Shown piece by piece: positions 1 through 12,604 of a stretch of DNA of 64,000 nucleotides. The first letter of the stretch is position 1. Every line of letters starts with the position of its first letter. The notes under the pieces were generated by a model. That model had not been told where the DNA came from. It worked only from the letters and a program-made list of their open reading frames with translations, and ran no database searches. The stretch is taken from positions 20,283,458 through 20,347,457 of the forward strand of contig OX246738.1 of the NCBI GenBank assembly GCA_945910005.1. Reading direction: 5' to 3'. The DNA comes from Isoperla grammatica (taxonomy: Eukaryota > Arthropoda > Insecta > Plecoptera > Perlodidae). A program made the position numbers and the translations under genes.

Positions 1-3000
1 TCTTAGTAATTCGACAAACTTAAATTGAAAATAATATTTTGTATTTGAGGAATAAACAACATATTTTCATGAAAAGTTTAAATTTTTAAAATAACTAAAA
101 ACATTTTAATAATGCAATGATAATAAAGCTGGTTTACTTACTTAAAATTCTAAAACAGATTTTATTTAGCATTATTCAGTACACGTTTAGCTACTTCAAT
201 TCACACATCCGAAAGAACTTCGTTGATATTTCCCATATTATGCATGTTTGAGAGGACGAAGACCTAAAGTCATCTGCTGCAATCAAGACTCATCGGACTA
301 GTTAAGAGAATGTAAGGGAGTGTGGCTAACTATTCTCCTTAAGGGCATAAGCGCCTTCTTAGCTCGGACTACAGCTTTATGATAGGGAACTAATACAGGC
401 AAAGATTAGACCCTCGTTAGGAATTAATAGAGAGCCCTTGGTCCCATTGGAGCTTAGGAAGTAAAAGGGTAGTGGCCAGTATCGGCTTCCCTACATTGTT
501 GTCATTACATTATTCATTGTTGACTGCTTTACGGTTTTGACGAAAATGATAAAAAAATTAAATGTGTGCGACTGTGGCGATCAAAGTAATTGAAATTGTA
601 TCCCAAGAGATTATATGCATAGCATGTGTAACACGTCGTATTTCACACAAACTCTCGCATCTAATTTGTAAAAGTCTACAATAAAATGTGTTCTTATTCC
701 TGTATTTGAATAAATAACATGTTTTAATAACATCTGACGTATTTAAAGAGCAGCGCGTATTATTGTGTACGAAGAATACAGGAAAACATGAGCCTTAGGT
801 TCGTACTGCTTACAGCATAAGTCAAGATACAACAGAAATATTTATTTATTTTATGTTCCGAAAGTGTAATGAGAACGGTTTGAAGAGTCTACTTTGTGTA
901 TTTTGAATGAATAAATTGGTCTTCTTTGAGGGTATGTTTATATTCGATTCCAGTGAAACTTGTATTTTTATTCTTTGTCACTTAGGTTATCATCAATTGA
1001 TTGTGTGTTACAATTTACATTTGACGTCGAAATAATCCAAAACATCCATCATTTTTGTTATTCTTGGAGAAAGTATTTTACTTGCAAAAAACTGACGACT
1101 TTTATTCACTTTCGATTAGTCGGAACGAGATATATCTGAACATCTCTCAGCCATCTACATCATGCTCATCCCTCAACGTTGGCAAGCTATATAGCGTGTC
1201 ATTTAATTATAAAGAATTGTTGTTGATGTGCATATTATTCATATAAGCGCGGCATTTGCATATTATTCAGCACAAATTATTCCTTATTAATTCAGTATGT
1301 GGTTTAATGTTTATGCCCATCTAGATTTAAATAAATTATTCTCTTTTTCAGTGATGTTGGGTCTTGTATATAAGTGAGCATTCGCCGCGTTGAATTCAGC
1401 GTAACACATTTCAATTTCCTGTAGTGGAAAGTTCTATCGTTTACTCAGGCTGGGCCCATGCATATTTTAGTAAGGCTTTCTTGTGCGATAGGGCTGTTAA
1501 GTAGGCCGCGCGTATTCATCCCACTCCCTTTGTGTGCCCCTCCCGTGAAGATCAATGCTCTGGATAATTAACACACAGATAAGCAAGAGAAAATTAAATC
1601 ATTAATTATGCAGTTTTCTAGTACTGGCTTTTTGTTCCTAGCCAAAGATAATTATTACTTTGATATTACGCTTTGTATTGTTTGGTAGAATTTTACCATG
1701 CAGTAAAATATTCAGTTGTTAGCAGACAAGAATTTCCATGTCGGTATTCTCCCAAGGAAGTGGGGTAGGCTGCGTCTTGTAACACATTCACATTCAGCCA
1801 GGCTGCCCAAAGAGCCAATTGCCTCGTGTGACAGATGACTTCCCTGGGAATTTATCTTGTGGTGTAGCCGCGGCCTCACACCCCACTACCCAAATTGAGA
1901 AGAGAGAAATAAAAAAATAACTGCGATCGTGTGCGATGGGCTAAGAGCAAGAGGATCCAACTGACGCCGACACCAGCGCATCGCCAATAATATCGCTTAT
2001 TTAGCATAAACCCATTTGCAGCCACGTTCGGAGGATTAAAGGCAGGCATGCGGGTACACGTAGATCAGATGAGGACCACAACAACGGTACAACTTATCTG
2101 TCATATCCACTGCATACATACGCTGTCAGCTCATTCATTGTAAGTTATTAGAATGGAATAACGTGATAACTATATTGTGTATAACTATTCATGTACAGAG
2201 TGATTAAATAACAAGCTCAACGAGCGATGCAGGTTTCAACAAAAACCACCAACTGGTATCAACTGGTATGTTTCATATAAATATTTTTTTCTAAATATGA
2301 AATAACATTAACTGACAGTTATTGTACCTTGAAATAGTTTACATTTTTTAATATAATATTGGCTGTGATAGTGAGTTAGAGTTATGTATGTTCATTAGCG
2401 TTAGCTATGCTCTGACCTTCATTTTACTAAGATTTTGAAAATGATCAAGTAGTTTCGCTACGTGAATTTTATTGTTCACTCTGCTAGTTTAATCAGTGGC
2501 ATTTACGGTGACCCACACACAGTGGATATATTCAACAGGTTTTGTTGCCGGTAAGAAGTTTCTTGTAACTGTTATATGTACTAGTCAAACTCTGAAGAAG
2601 AAGCAAAGCTATTTATAAACAACTTGTATATATCGTTATCGTTAAAAATGTATATTTATCTTAACGCCAAGCAAATGCGTACACACAACAAAGCGCATAT
2701 GAAGTTTTTACAATAGAGCAAGTAAGATTTACAAGACACTTTACTTTGTTATCTGTGTTACTGTTCAGTGGTATTGGAGACACAGACTAGATATTTATAT
2801 GTATAGACTTGGGGAAAGTGACAGTGCATTTAAAATTACACGAAACACTATATGTTTATGGTACCAATCTTTGCCACTTTCAGTTATATCCTGCAACGAA
2901 CCATTTGTTGCCATTTTATTGTTTTTACTCCCACATTTTTCAACTGTTTTACATTCTAAATTGTTTATGTAGGCAATTGTTTTTATGTTGCCATTTCAAG

Positions 3001-3414
3001 TTCATGTAGTGTTATATTTATTGCATTACGATGATACATTTTGTTAAATTACTAATACGTAATTATAATAATGTCCTACTTAATTTCAATCATGTGGTTA
3101 CGCTAATTGATATTATTATCATACATTTCTTATAAATGCTAACGTAAAAAGTTGTGTAAGGCTCGTAAAACTTACTGTGAGCGAGAAAGTTGTGTAGATA
3201 AGAGAACACTAGCAACTGTATTAGTCGGGCGTCGAGGTAGGGGTATAATGGAAGGAAACAAAAGGGCACAAGGGGTTATAATTTCAAACTTTTTTAAAGT
3301 AACCTTAATAAAAGAATCGAAATAGGGGACACGAGAAAATAAAGATGCGGGTCTAGCTTATTAGAAAATATATTCGAGTTTCTAAATATATATAGATAAA
3401 TAAAATATATCGTG
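1..3414. other. AT-rich non-coding stretch
   Basis: No gene is supported here. The only open frames are short (about 63 codons at 1055-1246 and 66 codons at 2809-3009), lack splice signals and look like chance. Two slightly GC-richer patches occur near 1740-1900 and 1920-2100, but all frames are interrupted and no clear exon can be drawn. It is probably intergenic or intronic. Confidence 0.6.
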
Positions 3415-3425
3415 GTGGTTAGCGA

Positions 3426-3536
3426 GTAGTGTTGTTGTGATCGCAGATTCAAGTCTATTGGTGTGCACTCTGAGGATGGAAAAATATTTGTACCGAAACA
3501 TCGGGCAGTGCTAGGTAAGTCCAACAACAACACTAC
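3426..3536 (+). repeat. Small inverted-repeat relic with hammerhead-like core
   Basis: A perfect 13-bp inverted repeat (3426-3438 and 3524-3536, GTAGTGTTGTTGT and its complement) closes a segment of about 110 bp. Inside it are CTGAGGA at 3470-3476, which fits the CUGANGA core of hammerhead ribozymes, then GG...CC, then GAAA at 3495-3498. A 5-bp pair GCACT/AGTGC (3465-3469 with 3507-3511) sits where stem I would be. The base triplet before the expected cut is GGC rather than NUH, so it would not be active. It may be a decayed retroelement terminal segment. The ribozyme reading is inference. Confidence 0.35.
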
Positions 3537-4154
3537 CCTTTAGTCGCTGGCTATTCGTAAACAAAAATAAAATAATACAACGATAACTTCACACACACTC
3601 ACGCATATCTGTTGATGACTGTGATTTCAACGACCCTTCTCAATGGTAACACGCCCCTTTTCATGTCTACTGATTTATCGTATCTGGATTTCGTAGTTTA
3701 CAGTCGTTTATACTCTATAGACTCAAATCTGATGGGTTTATTTTTAGGCTAAAGTTTGGAAGTTTAGAGTTTCGAAACTTTGTGAAATCGGATGCGGCTC
3801 AAATTAACGCCTAAAATGTGGCTACGAACAACTGTTAACATTTCCCTAAGACAAACCTGAAGTTAAACCAGTAGTTAGAAACAGAGTTGTATCGTTAATT
3901 AACACAAGACGTTTCTGAGATCCAAAATAAATGTATCAACGCTTAGATATTAAGCTATTAAATTTCATTGTTTTTATAACCTTAGCCCTTATGTTAATAT
4001 TATCTCTGACATTACTTAATGCAAAACGAAACGTTACTTCACCTTATTTATGTGTCCAAAATTATCGGTATTTATTGAGAGACAAACCTATTCGAAGGCT
4101 CAGATTCACAGAAGCTCCTGCATAAAAGGTTACTCCATATTGTTCTTTATTTAT

Positions 4155-4900
4155 CTAAGAAAACGCTCTGTTTGACGCGTTGATAAGCGAGCGCGTCAAT
4201 ATCTACGAACTTTCTGGCGAAAAGATTTCAATGCTAATACAAACAACAATTAACAACAATTCAGGAATGCGCATTGCAACAATTTTTCTAATTTCCATAG
4301 CTATTAAACTTCCCGACATTGTTGGATGCAGTGCAATGTGCGTTGCTAAGAATTTTCGCTGTCATGTTTTCGCCGCGGTCCGTCACCGTTACTAACAGTT
4401 ATTGACAGCAATAGCAATGTAATTTCTGCCTCTAATACGTATCAGATTGCGTTTGCATTGGTATATTCGTGACCGTACAAAAATTTACTATAAGATAGCC
4501 ACCTCACATTTTGCTGTTACTGTGTTTCAGAAATATATTTTCGAGTAACTTTTGTGTAACTTTGTCAATATTTATTAGATCGCCATTACATTAACATATT
4601 CGTGACCGGAAAAATCTGTAGAAAAATCTGGCTATCTCACATTTTGCCGCCATTTTGTTTCAGAAAAATATTTTGCAGTAACTATGGTGTAACTTTGTAA
4701 CTTTTCGAACGATTTTGCCTCAAAACTATACACCTTCAATTCACATCGAGGCTTGTGGATGGTCCAAATTTCAAGTTGATCGGACTTTCCGTTCGACCGC
4801 TATCGACGGACATAAAAAAAAAACAAACAAAAAAACAAACAAAAAAAACAGAACGAAGTGCCATAAGAGTCAAGTGGAAACGCTCGCTTCGCTCGCTTAA
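4155..4900. repeat. Dispersed repeat family, copy A (about 0.75 kb)
   Basis: This is the first of three direct copies. The copy opens with CTAAGAAAACGCTCTG and ends with CGCTCGCTTCGCTCGCTTAA. Near the start is TAAGCGAGCG and at the end CGCTCGCTTA, giving a 10-bp subterminal inverted match. The middle holds two related subunits of about 120 bp, each running from TATTCGTGACCG through CTCACATTTTGC to GTAACTTTG. Before the 3' end lies an A/C-rich run (4807-4853). An open frame of about 78 codons begins directly after a stop codon at the element boundary (4159-4395) and is shared with the other copies. The family is not recognised. It could be a non-autonomous DNA transposon or a retroelement relic. 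Confidence 0.75.
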
Positions 4901-5048
4901 CAACTTACTTCTTAATTTTCTCCTGATTATGGAAGTGACATGCATCTGATTTGCTCACAATGAGATTTAGTTCTCCTCTACCAGTTCCCGTGCGAATATC
5001 TCCGAGGGTAGAGTTTCACTCCCTGGGATGGTTTTACATGATTTAATA

Positions 5049-5808
5049 CTAGGAAAACGCTCTGTTTGACGCGTTGATAAGCGAGCGCGTCAATATCTAC
5101 GAACTTTCTGGCGAAAAGATTTCAATGCTTATACAAACAACAATTAACAACAATTTAAGAATGCGCATTGCAAAATTTTTTCTAATTTCCATAGCTATTA
5201 TACTTCCCGACATTGTTGGATGCAGTGCAATGTGCGTTGCTAAGAATTTTCGCTGACATGTTTTCGCCGCGGTCCGCCACCGTTACTAACAGTTATTGAC
5301 AGCAATAGAAATGTAATTTCTGCCTCTAATATGTATCAAATCGCGTTTTCATTAGTATATTCGTGACCGGACGAAAATTTACTATAAGATAGCCACCTCA
5401 CATTTTGCTGTTACTGTGTTTCAGAAATATATTTTCGAGTAACTTTTGTGTAACTTTGCCAATACTTATCAGATCGCCATTACATCAACATATTCGTGAC
5501 CGGAAAAATCTGTAAAAAAATCTGGCTATCTCACATTTTGCCGCCATTTTGTTTCAAAAAAATATTTTGCAGTAACTATGGTGTAACTTTGTAACTTTTC
5601 GAACGATTTTGCCTCAAAACTATACACCTTCAATCCACATCGAGGCTTGTGGATGGTCCAAATTTCAAGTTGATCGGACTTTCCGTTCGACCGCTATCGA
5701 CGGACATAAAAACAAAAAAAAAAAAAAAAAAAACAAACAAACAAACAAAAAAAAAACAGAATGAAGTGCCATAAGAGTCAAGTGGAAACGCTCGCTTCGC
5801 TCGCTTAA
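5049..5808. repeat. Dispersed repeat family, copy B
   Basis: This is a near-full-length second copy, in the same orientation as copy A and highly similar to it along its whole length, including both internal 120-bp subunits. Its A-rich tract (5708-5757) is longer than in copy A. The 5' open frame (5053-5256) is kept but stops earlier, because a TGA replaces the continuation seen in copy A. About 148 bp of unrelated DNA separates A from B. Confidence 0.75.
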
Positions 5809-5817
5809 TAAAGATAA

Positions 5818-6329
5818 CTAGGAAAACGCTCTGTTTGACGCGTTGATAAGCGAGCACGTCAATATCTACGAACGTTCTGGCGAAAAGATCTCAAAGCTAA
5901 TAAAAACAACAATTAACAACAATTCAAGAATGTGCATTTCAAAATTTTTTCTAATTTCCATAGCTATTATACTTCCCGATATTGTTGAATGCAGTGCAAT
6001 TTGCGTTGCTAAGAATTTTCGTTGTCATTCTGTCTAGTGTTTTCGCGGCGGTCCGCCACCGTTACTAACAGTTATTGAGTGTAACTTTGTAACTTTTCGA
6101 ACGATTTTGCCTCAAAACTATACACCTTCAATACACATCGAGGCTTGTGGATGGTCAAAATTTACAGTTGATCGGACTTTCCGTTCGACCGCTATCGACA
6201 GACATACAAACAAAACAAAACACAAACACCATGAAGTGCCATAAGAGTCTAGTACACACAAAAAAAACAAAAAAAAACAGAACGAAGTGCCATAAGAGTC
6301 TCGTGGAGACGCTCGCTTCGCTCGCTTAA
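5818..6329. repeat. Dispersed repeat family, copy C (internally deleted)
   Basis: This third direct copy starts only 9 bp after copy B ends. It keeps the 5' segment and the 3' end, but lacks roughly 285 bp that would hold both internal subunits. The join is at about 6078, where GTTATTGA runs straight into GTGTAACTTTG. Near its 3' end the motif GAAGTGCCATAAGAGTC appears twice (6233 and 6285), so the tail has been partly duplicated. The 5' open frame (5822-6037) is uninterrupted. Confidence 0.7.
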
Positions 6330-7690
6330 TAAAAATATCGGAATGTAGTTGTGCTCTATTATCGGAATGTAGTTTTGCTCTGTTTATCGAGAGATAATTC
6401 CGGTTCCGGTCATCTTTGTTAGAGTTTTGGAAATCGCGAGACGGAACCTCAGAATAAATGTATAAAATGTAATTTTTCTCTTTTTGCCTGCAGAAGAAAA
6501 GGCAGCTTTCTCAAAAAAATGGCCAGTTAAAACTTGCGAAAAATACAGAAATTGATTATAAACTCAAATAAAATTAAGTATCTTCCGGTGGTAAATGAAA
6601 GAACCTAGTAATATTGAAAGTAATCCAACTTTAGCTTAGATTTTCTCAAAACTATGTTTTCGATTTCTTCAATGTAAAAAGCTTATTACTACATCAATTT
6701 TGAAGATAATAGTATAAATATTTCACCAAGACGATCCAAATTTGATGATTAACAACAATTTGTGAATGTTTCGTTTCGCAGGTTCCTTTTTGCGATTCAT
6801 ATCACCACCGCCTTTCATCATTGCTTTTTCCAGTGGGTACAGTAAACTCGTTTCCACAGATATATGTGTTATATTAATAATTTTTGTTTAACCATTATCC
6901 CGATACATTCGATTATCTCTTGTTCGGCTTGATTACCTCAAATTATTCTTAACGAAATCCAACTGGAGTTATAATAAGATGATAGATGAAGCCCAGGCCC
7001 TTAGACGGGGAGAATATTTAAATAATGAACTGTTTTAACTTGAACAGTAACAACGGTTATTATAACACAAAAACACTTATCAAAGTGCGTACATTTCGAG
7101 AGCTCGGCTTTCTTCCTCAGACATTCAGTGTCGTCGCGTATGAGAAAGAGAGCGGAACTCTCGTAAATTCACACAATTTTGTAGATTTTTTTTATTTTCT
7201 GACCGTGGTTACGTTCGATGAGGTGGTTTGTTACTTAAAATGGAATGATTAAATAATAGTAAGAACAACTGAAGCATTTTATACACTGTTTCCGAGGACT
7301 ACGCTACCTTAACCGATTAAGCCAAGGTTCCTGAGGTATGCGCGAAGTTTCAATGAATATCAAGATGACACGGGATACGGTTGATTCTATTAGCAGCAGT
7401 CTTCTGCGCGGTAAAGCGAGTACTCACGCCTCCGATGTAATCAAGTTACTTCCAGTGCCGACACTAGCGCTGAAACTATACCACTAGTCTGCCGGCTCAA
7501 AGTAGAAGCTAGAGCTAACTGCTATAGCCTATAGGACATTATGACTCGTACATATCTTCAACATTGACTATCTAAAGTAATTCACTCTTCTTTCAATATA
7601 TCTTAACAGTTGAATGAAAAAAGTAGCAACTTTTGAACTGTAGCTGTGGCTCACAACGTACACACATAAGGTAACCGGGTACAAGGTACA
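6330..7690. other. AT-rich non-coding stretch with a 24-bp tandem duplication
   Basis: Immediately after repeat copy C there is a 24-bp unit present twice (6337-6360 and 6361-6384, starting ATCGGAATGTAGTT) with two differences. A 75-codon open frame at 7025-7252 has no splice or family signal and is not called a gene. Nothing else is supported. Confidence 0.5.
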
Positions 7691-7721
7691 TATGAGTAGT
7701 TTAGTGTGAATTTTATTAATA

Positions 7722-7790
7722 AGGTGATCAGCCGTAACACACAATTGTAACTCGGGTGGTCCTCGGTTCGATTCTGGCGCATACCATAGA
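7722..7790 (+). repeat. Possible tRNA-derived SINE relic
   Basis: The segment contains GGTTCGATTC (7754-7763), a good match to the RNA polymerase III B box, preceded by tRNA-like sequence (CTCGGGTGGTCCTC). The arm around the B box does not form the 5-bp stem of a real T arm, and no good A box is seen upstream, so this is not a functional tRNA. A degenerate tRNA-related SINE head is the simplest reading. A chance B-box match is also possible. Confidence 0.25.
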
Positions 7791-7829
7791 GTACGCCTGT
7801 ATAATTCACTATACAGAAAATAATTTTAA

Positions 7830-8868
7830 AACAAATAATATCACAATTCAGTGACAACTTACTAATTTATCAATAAATTTGTTAGAGTATGTAAAACATT
7901 TCCCAACTAATAAAGAATAAATACAACCTTATACATTATTCAAGAATGCCAAAAATATAAACAAACTCCAGTGTTAAGTTTAATGTACAACATTCAAACA
8001 TACAGTTGTATGAACACGACCTTGTAACAAAACCTTGTTCACGTACGTTGCTTATAACCATCCTACACTCAACACTAGTGTGCTTGTTACAAAGGGTGTA
8101 AGATATCAGAGAAACTCTACCAGGGTGTTACGAAGCGTTACCATGAACAAAGGACAAGTGTATGTCGTAACGCTTTATGTTTGAGCGTATAATATGACAA
8201 TATCTAAAATGTCTACACTAATGCACCAAGGCTTGTGCATTTTTATTCAAATCGCTTTCTCTCCATCAACCCTTTATCTCCGTAATGTGGACAACGTTCA
8301 CATGCCCACCTGTTATAATTCCTTTGAGAAAGCGTAATATACCCCACTTTTCTATTGGCGGAAGTAATCCTGTGGGGACCAATAGCGTTAGATTACCTTC
8401 CATTCGAGTAAAAGAATTGTATGTGACTTTCTACTGTTGCTGAGTGAAAAGCTAGATTATGTGCGAGTATTAGAGACGAACCCAGGACTGTAATAATCTT
8501 GGGGCTCATGAAGACTAGACGTCCCTTCGAGTCCCATCAAAGGCCACAGCTCCGAATAAAGCCCTAGTTTTATAGAACACGGAGGAGCTGTGCTGCTCCT
8601 ACTTTCCTTAGGCCAACACATTTGGCCGGAGATGTCAAGATATTCTACTTCGTAACAAGTCGAGTACTACATACAGGAAATAAATACAAGGACAACCGTG
8701 TATAATGTGGTAGTAAAAGTACGGTATACGCTGCTGATAAACGTGACCTTGCTGTGTTTCGTAAGAGGGAGAGAGGGTTCATTTGAAAGGAATATTTCTA
8801 CTTTGTTATCACTTTATATGTGACACTTGTGAATCATATGAGACCGAATAGATATTTAAAAACTTGAA
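7830..8868. other. Non-coding stretch
   Basis: No open frame of note, no repeats beyond simple A/T runs, and no splice-flanked segment recognised. A moderately GC-rich patch at about 8510-8640 has stops in all frames. Confidence 0.5.
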
Positions 8869-9210
<342 letters not shown>

Positions 9211-10205
9211 TATTGTGATTAACGTAGTGTTGGTCATAGATTTTTAATGGATAATTTTAAATGTATTTAATAATTACTTATTTTGAATTGATAACTAGAA
9301 ATATAAATATAAATAGAATATAATACAATAATAAATCGGTATATTAGACCCACTGAATAGGATAAAGACATTAATTTAATACATTATAATATTTATAAAA
9401 TACGATCATACAATAATTGCTAACAATTGGCACAAGCTGCAGAATATTAATTTTGTACACATCATTTTTGCTATATCAATAATTGCCTACCTACTTTGAG
9501 AAAATAATCCTGAGGTAAGGTTGATTGGTATTAGGTGATTTCACAAGTTCGTTATCAATTGGTGGTTCTTTCTATGTAACAAAAATGATTCTGTTCTTAT
9601 CAGACAAACACGATGCAATGTATACTCGTATCGCCTTTGGTAGATATCATGAACATTCACAAATGAATTGATAGTGTATGCAGTCTAACTGATTGGAAAA
9701 CTTAACATGTGTAAAGAATGTCTGTTTTTTCTATTAATGTCCATGAAAGAAGTGTCTAATTTGAATAATACATGAGAACTGTAGACCGCTTACTATTAAA
9801 ATGCAAAGCATGTATAAACCCATTTCCTATGAGGTTTACATGCCGTACGTTCGTCTGTAATTTATCACAGTAACACACTGCTTATAAAGAAAACTAAAAA
9901 TGAAAATTATTTTTAAACTATGCGATTTTATTTTGTCAAATTTAAATTTAGATTGTTAGGCTAGCCTACATAAAAATAGTTTTAAATTTAGTTTGAGAAT
10001 CTTACTACGCTATCTTATCCATTAATAGTTTGGTCCTCGAAAGCGTCTTTAGTTATCCCAATAGGGAATGTTCATAAAAAATGAATATTGTTCAGAGTAC
10101 CAAAAAATGATAGATCCTCATTCAAAAATAACGTGGATATAATGTTTATGTCTGAGAAGTGCATAGTTCCAATTCTATTAGCATTTAAAGTACGACATTT
10201 CTACC
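9211..10205. other. AT-rich non-coding stretch
   Basis: Very AT-rich sequence follows the microsatellite. I see no open frame, repeat or splice-flanked segment that supports a call. Confidence 0.5.
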
Positions 10206-10211
10206 TGCATT

Positions 10212-10544
10212 GTGAAACGGTCCGTGACGTCAAACGTTGGTAAACAACAGATTTTATGAATTAATTTATCTAAGCTCTTTGGAATTCACAACTATTTCGC
10301 CTGTTATAACAGCACTTCATTGTTGTCGATCTTCAGACGTTTCATTTTAAAACCACAATGTTTTCAACTATTCGTAAAAAATACTGTTATTATTGATTAT
10401 ATTCGTATAAATTTATGTTCAATAGTATTTATTGAACATTTTAGTAACAAATTTGATACAAAACATTCTATTGTGAGTGAAATTATTAGCAAAACAGCGT
10501 TTCTTGGTATGATTGGGTGGTTGTGATCCAAACGTTTGACGTCA
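10212..10544. repeat. Segment bounded by 18-bp inverted repeats
   Basis: TGACGTCAAACGTTGG near 10212-10229 recurs in inverted orientation as CCAAACGTTTGACGTCA at 10527-10544. The enclosed 330 bp is AT-rich with a 68-codon open frame of no recognised family. This may be a small terminal-inverted-repeat element. The repeats are short and no target-site duplication was established. Confidence 0.3.
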
Positions 10545-10898
10545 TTCCCCGTTTTTCCCGCCAAAACGATGTGTGAAAGTTTCGGGTGATTTTTATCAAT
10601 GAAATCTATTCCAAACACACACAAAAATTAATATGATTCTTTATAGAAAATGAAATTCAACTAGATGGAACTATAAAAAATGATCTGCACATTCCCTATT
10701 GGCTCTTTTCAGAATTGATCTAGGACCCTTAGATAGAGCTAATCACGGACCTCTAGATCTTCAATGACAACAATGCACAACAGTGAAAAATGCACATTAA
10801 TATAACTATCAAGGACCATTAGATAGAGAACATCATGGCTTTCTAGATCAATTCTGGAAATCATCTATTGGTTGGTTGGTGGTAGTGCAGGCCATAAG

Positions 10899-11304
10899 TG
10901 GATTCAAGCAAAGATTACTGAGTGAGGGAAGATGTTTAATCGCCGTGTTAAAATATCTGCGCGAGTTTTGTCAAAAATTTATAAGTCTCACCACTAGTTC
11001 GAATTCTCACCGCAAGGAGTGCTAGCTCAACACGTTTGAACTTCGTTGCCGTCTGGCGGTATGTATTTGAAATCGGTTCCGGCATCGGAAGAATTCGGCT
11101 CGGACACTTCCTTCCCCCGGTGCTGAGAAGGCACTGAGTCGAACGACCGAGGTTCCTGCTCAGTTAAACTTTTGGAAGAACGAGCTCTTGCGGTGAGAAT
11201 TCGAACTACATGTCGGACTTAGAAAATTTCTCTCAGACACGCGCAGACGATTTCCCATAAGACTGAACCATTTTCTCTCACTCAGTAATCTTTGATTCAA
11301 ACCA
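10899..11304. mobile_element. Foldback/MITE-like element with long terminal inverted repeats
   Basis: The left end TGGATTCAAGCAAAGATTAC (10899 on) matches the reverse complement of the right end (TGGTTTGAATCAAAGATTAC read inward from 11304). The match continues through ACTGAGTGAG. Inner parts of the arms also match: GTTCGAATTCTCACCGCAAG near 11000 pairs with CTTGCGGTGAGAATTCGAAC near 11188, and CTGCGCG pairs with CGCGCAG. Total length is about 405 bp with arms of about 140-150 bp and a GC-richer centre. No transposase is encoded, so it is non-autonomous. The superfamily is not assigned, because I could not fix a target-site duplication. Confidence 0.75.
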
Positions 11305-12600
11305 TATTCAACGATTAATTGTTGTTACTGTAATATCTTTGCATTTGGTGGAGGTGCCGGGTTAATATTTCATCCAGTCGAAAAAGGTAACGTTGGTGAT
11401 TACTAACTTCTTTGCTAATGACGGAGGTGCTGAGATATAATTCGTTAAAAAGTCACACACGCAACCTTTATATTTACTAATCTCTTTGCTGATAGTGTTG
11501 ATTACCTTTTAAGGTATTTTCTTTTTACAAAGTTTGATACCAAGAAAAGGTCGTATCCACTCCGCGTTAATTTGTTGATAATACCTTATTATTTCCTTGC
11601 TGTATTTTGTATAATGATTTCGACCGTTAACATTTATAATGTAGTTCGCCTCATGCAGATAACATTTGGTATGAATTGTAATACGCGTCTCACGTTAAAA
11701 ATAGCATCAGAAGGTATGTTGCATATTAAAAACAATGATCCATCATTCTTGACTGGTGCTATGCGGTACTACGTTAAGGTTGATTACTGAAACCCTCCAT
11801 TTACAGCATTTTGTTTCGCACACTGTTTATTGCTTTTATTTTGTGCAACCACCCAACTTCACAGACAAAAAATATATCCGGTAGGGTGGAGCAAATACTT
11901 TATGTGTGGCTATTAATACATTCTCCAGCTAAAACATTTTACGCTGTATTCCACTTAACTTTTTACACTGCTGGTGATACATTTTGATGAATTTACACAA
12001 CTCATTCCGTGTAACAATATTACATTATGTTATTTTCTTAGAGGTGGGTGTGTAAATTTATAAAACATTTATAAGTTGTAACTAAACATTGCAATTCGTT
12101 TTCACTATTTTCAAAGATTAACGCGGATTGTAAGGATACCGGTATCGGCGTAGAGGTGGCTTGATATTGAATTGGAATGTTCTTTTAGCCTGAGACATTA
12201 TTAACATTGCATGCACTTTAAGAAAGATCGTAATCACTTGAAGTACTTTACCGTCTTAATTGCATGATGTTTATTCATGAAAAAATCATAATCTTTGAAT
12301 ATTAAAGCGCTCTTTATGGCGTATTAATTTCTGCCTCTTTAATTAACACTGTGACCTAGTTGGAATCAAATCCTTCCGTCTTCGTACAGTGTATGACGTG
12401 GTGGTGGAGTTAATACTTTTTAGTATATATTCTTACATTTTGTAATTGTTTGCTGGACACACAGGAATTTAATCATCATCACGTGTCTGCTATAAATAAA
12501 ATATGAACACTTTTATGTAGTAACCATAATTTTGTATAAGTATTTATTAAGAATCAGTTAGAATAATTACAATCGAATGAAAAATGTTAACTTGCATAAA
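11305..12600. other. Non-coding stretch
   Basis: Contains one 72-codon open frame (11572-11790) with no recognisable domain or splice context. The rest is AT-rich with no repeat structure seen. Confidence 0.45.
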
Positions 12601-12604
12601 AAAT

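Noticed and set aside
7735..7790. Functional tRNA gene around GGTTCGATTC
   Set aside because: The T-arm stem does not pair, there is no acceptor stem and no convincing A box. Kept only as a possible SINE relic.
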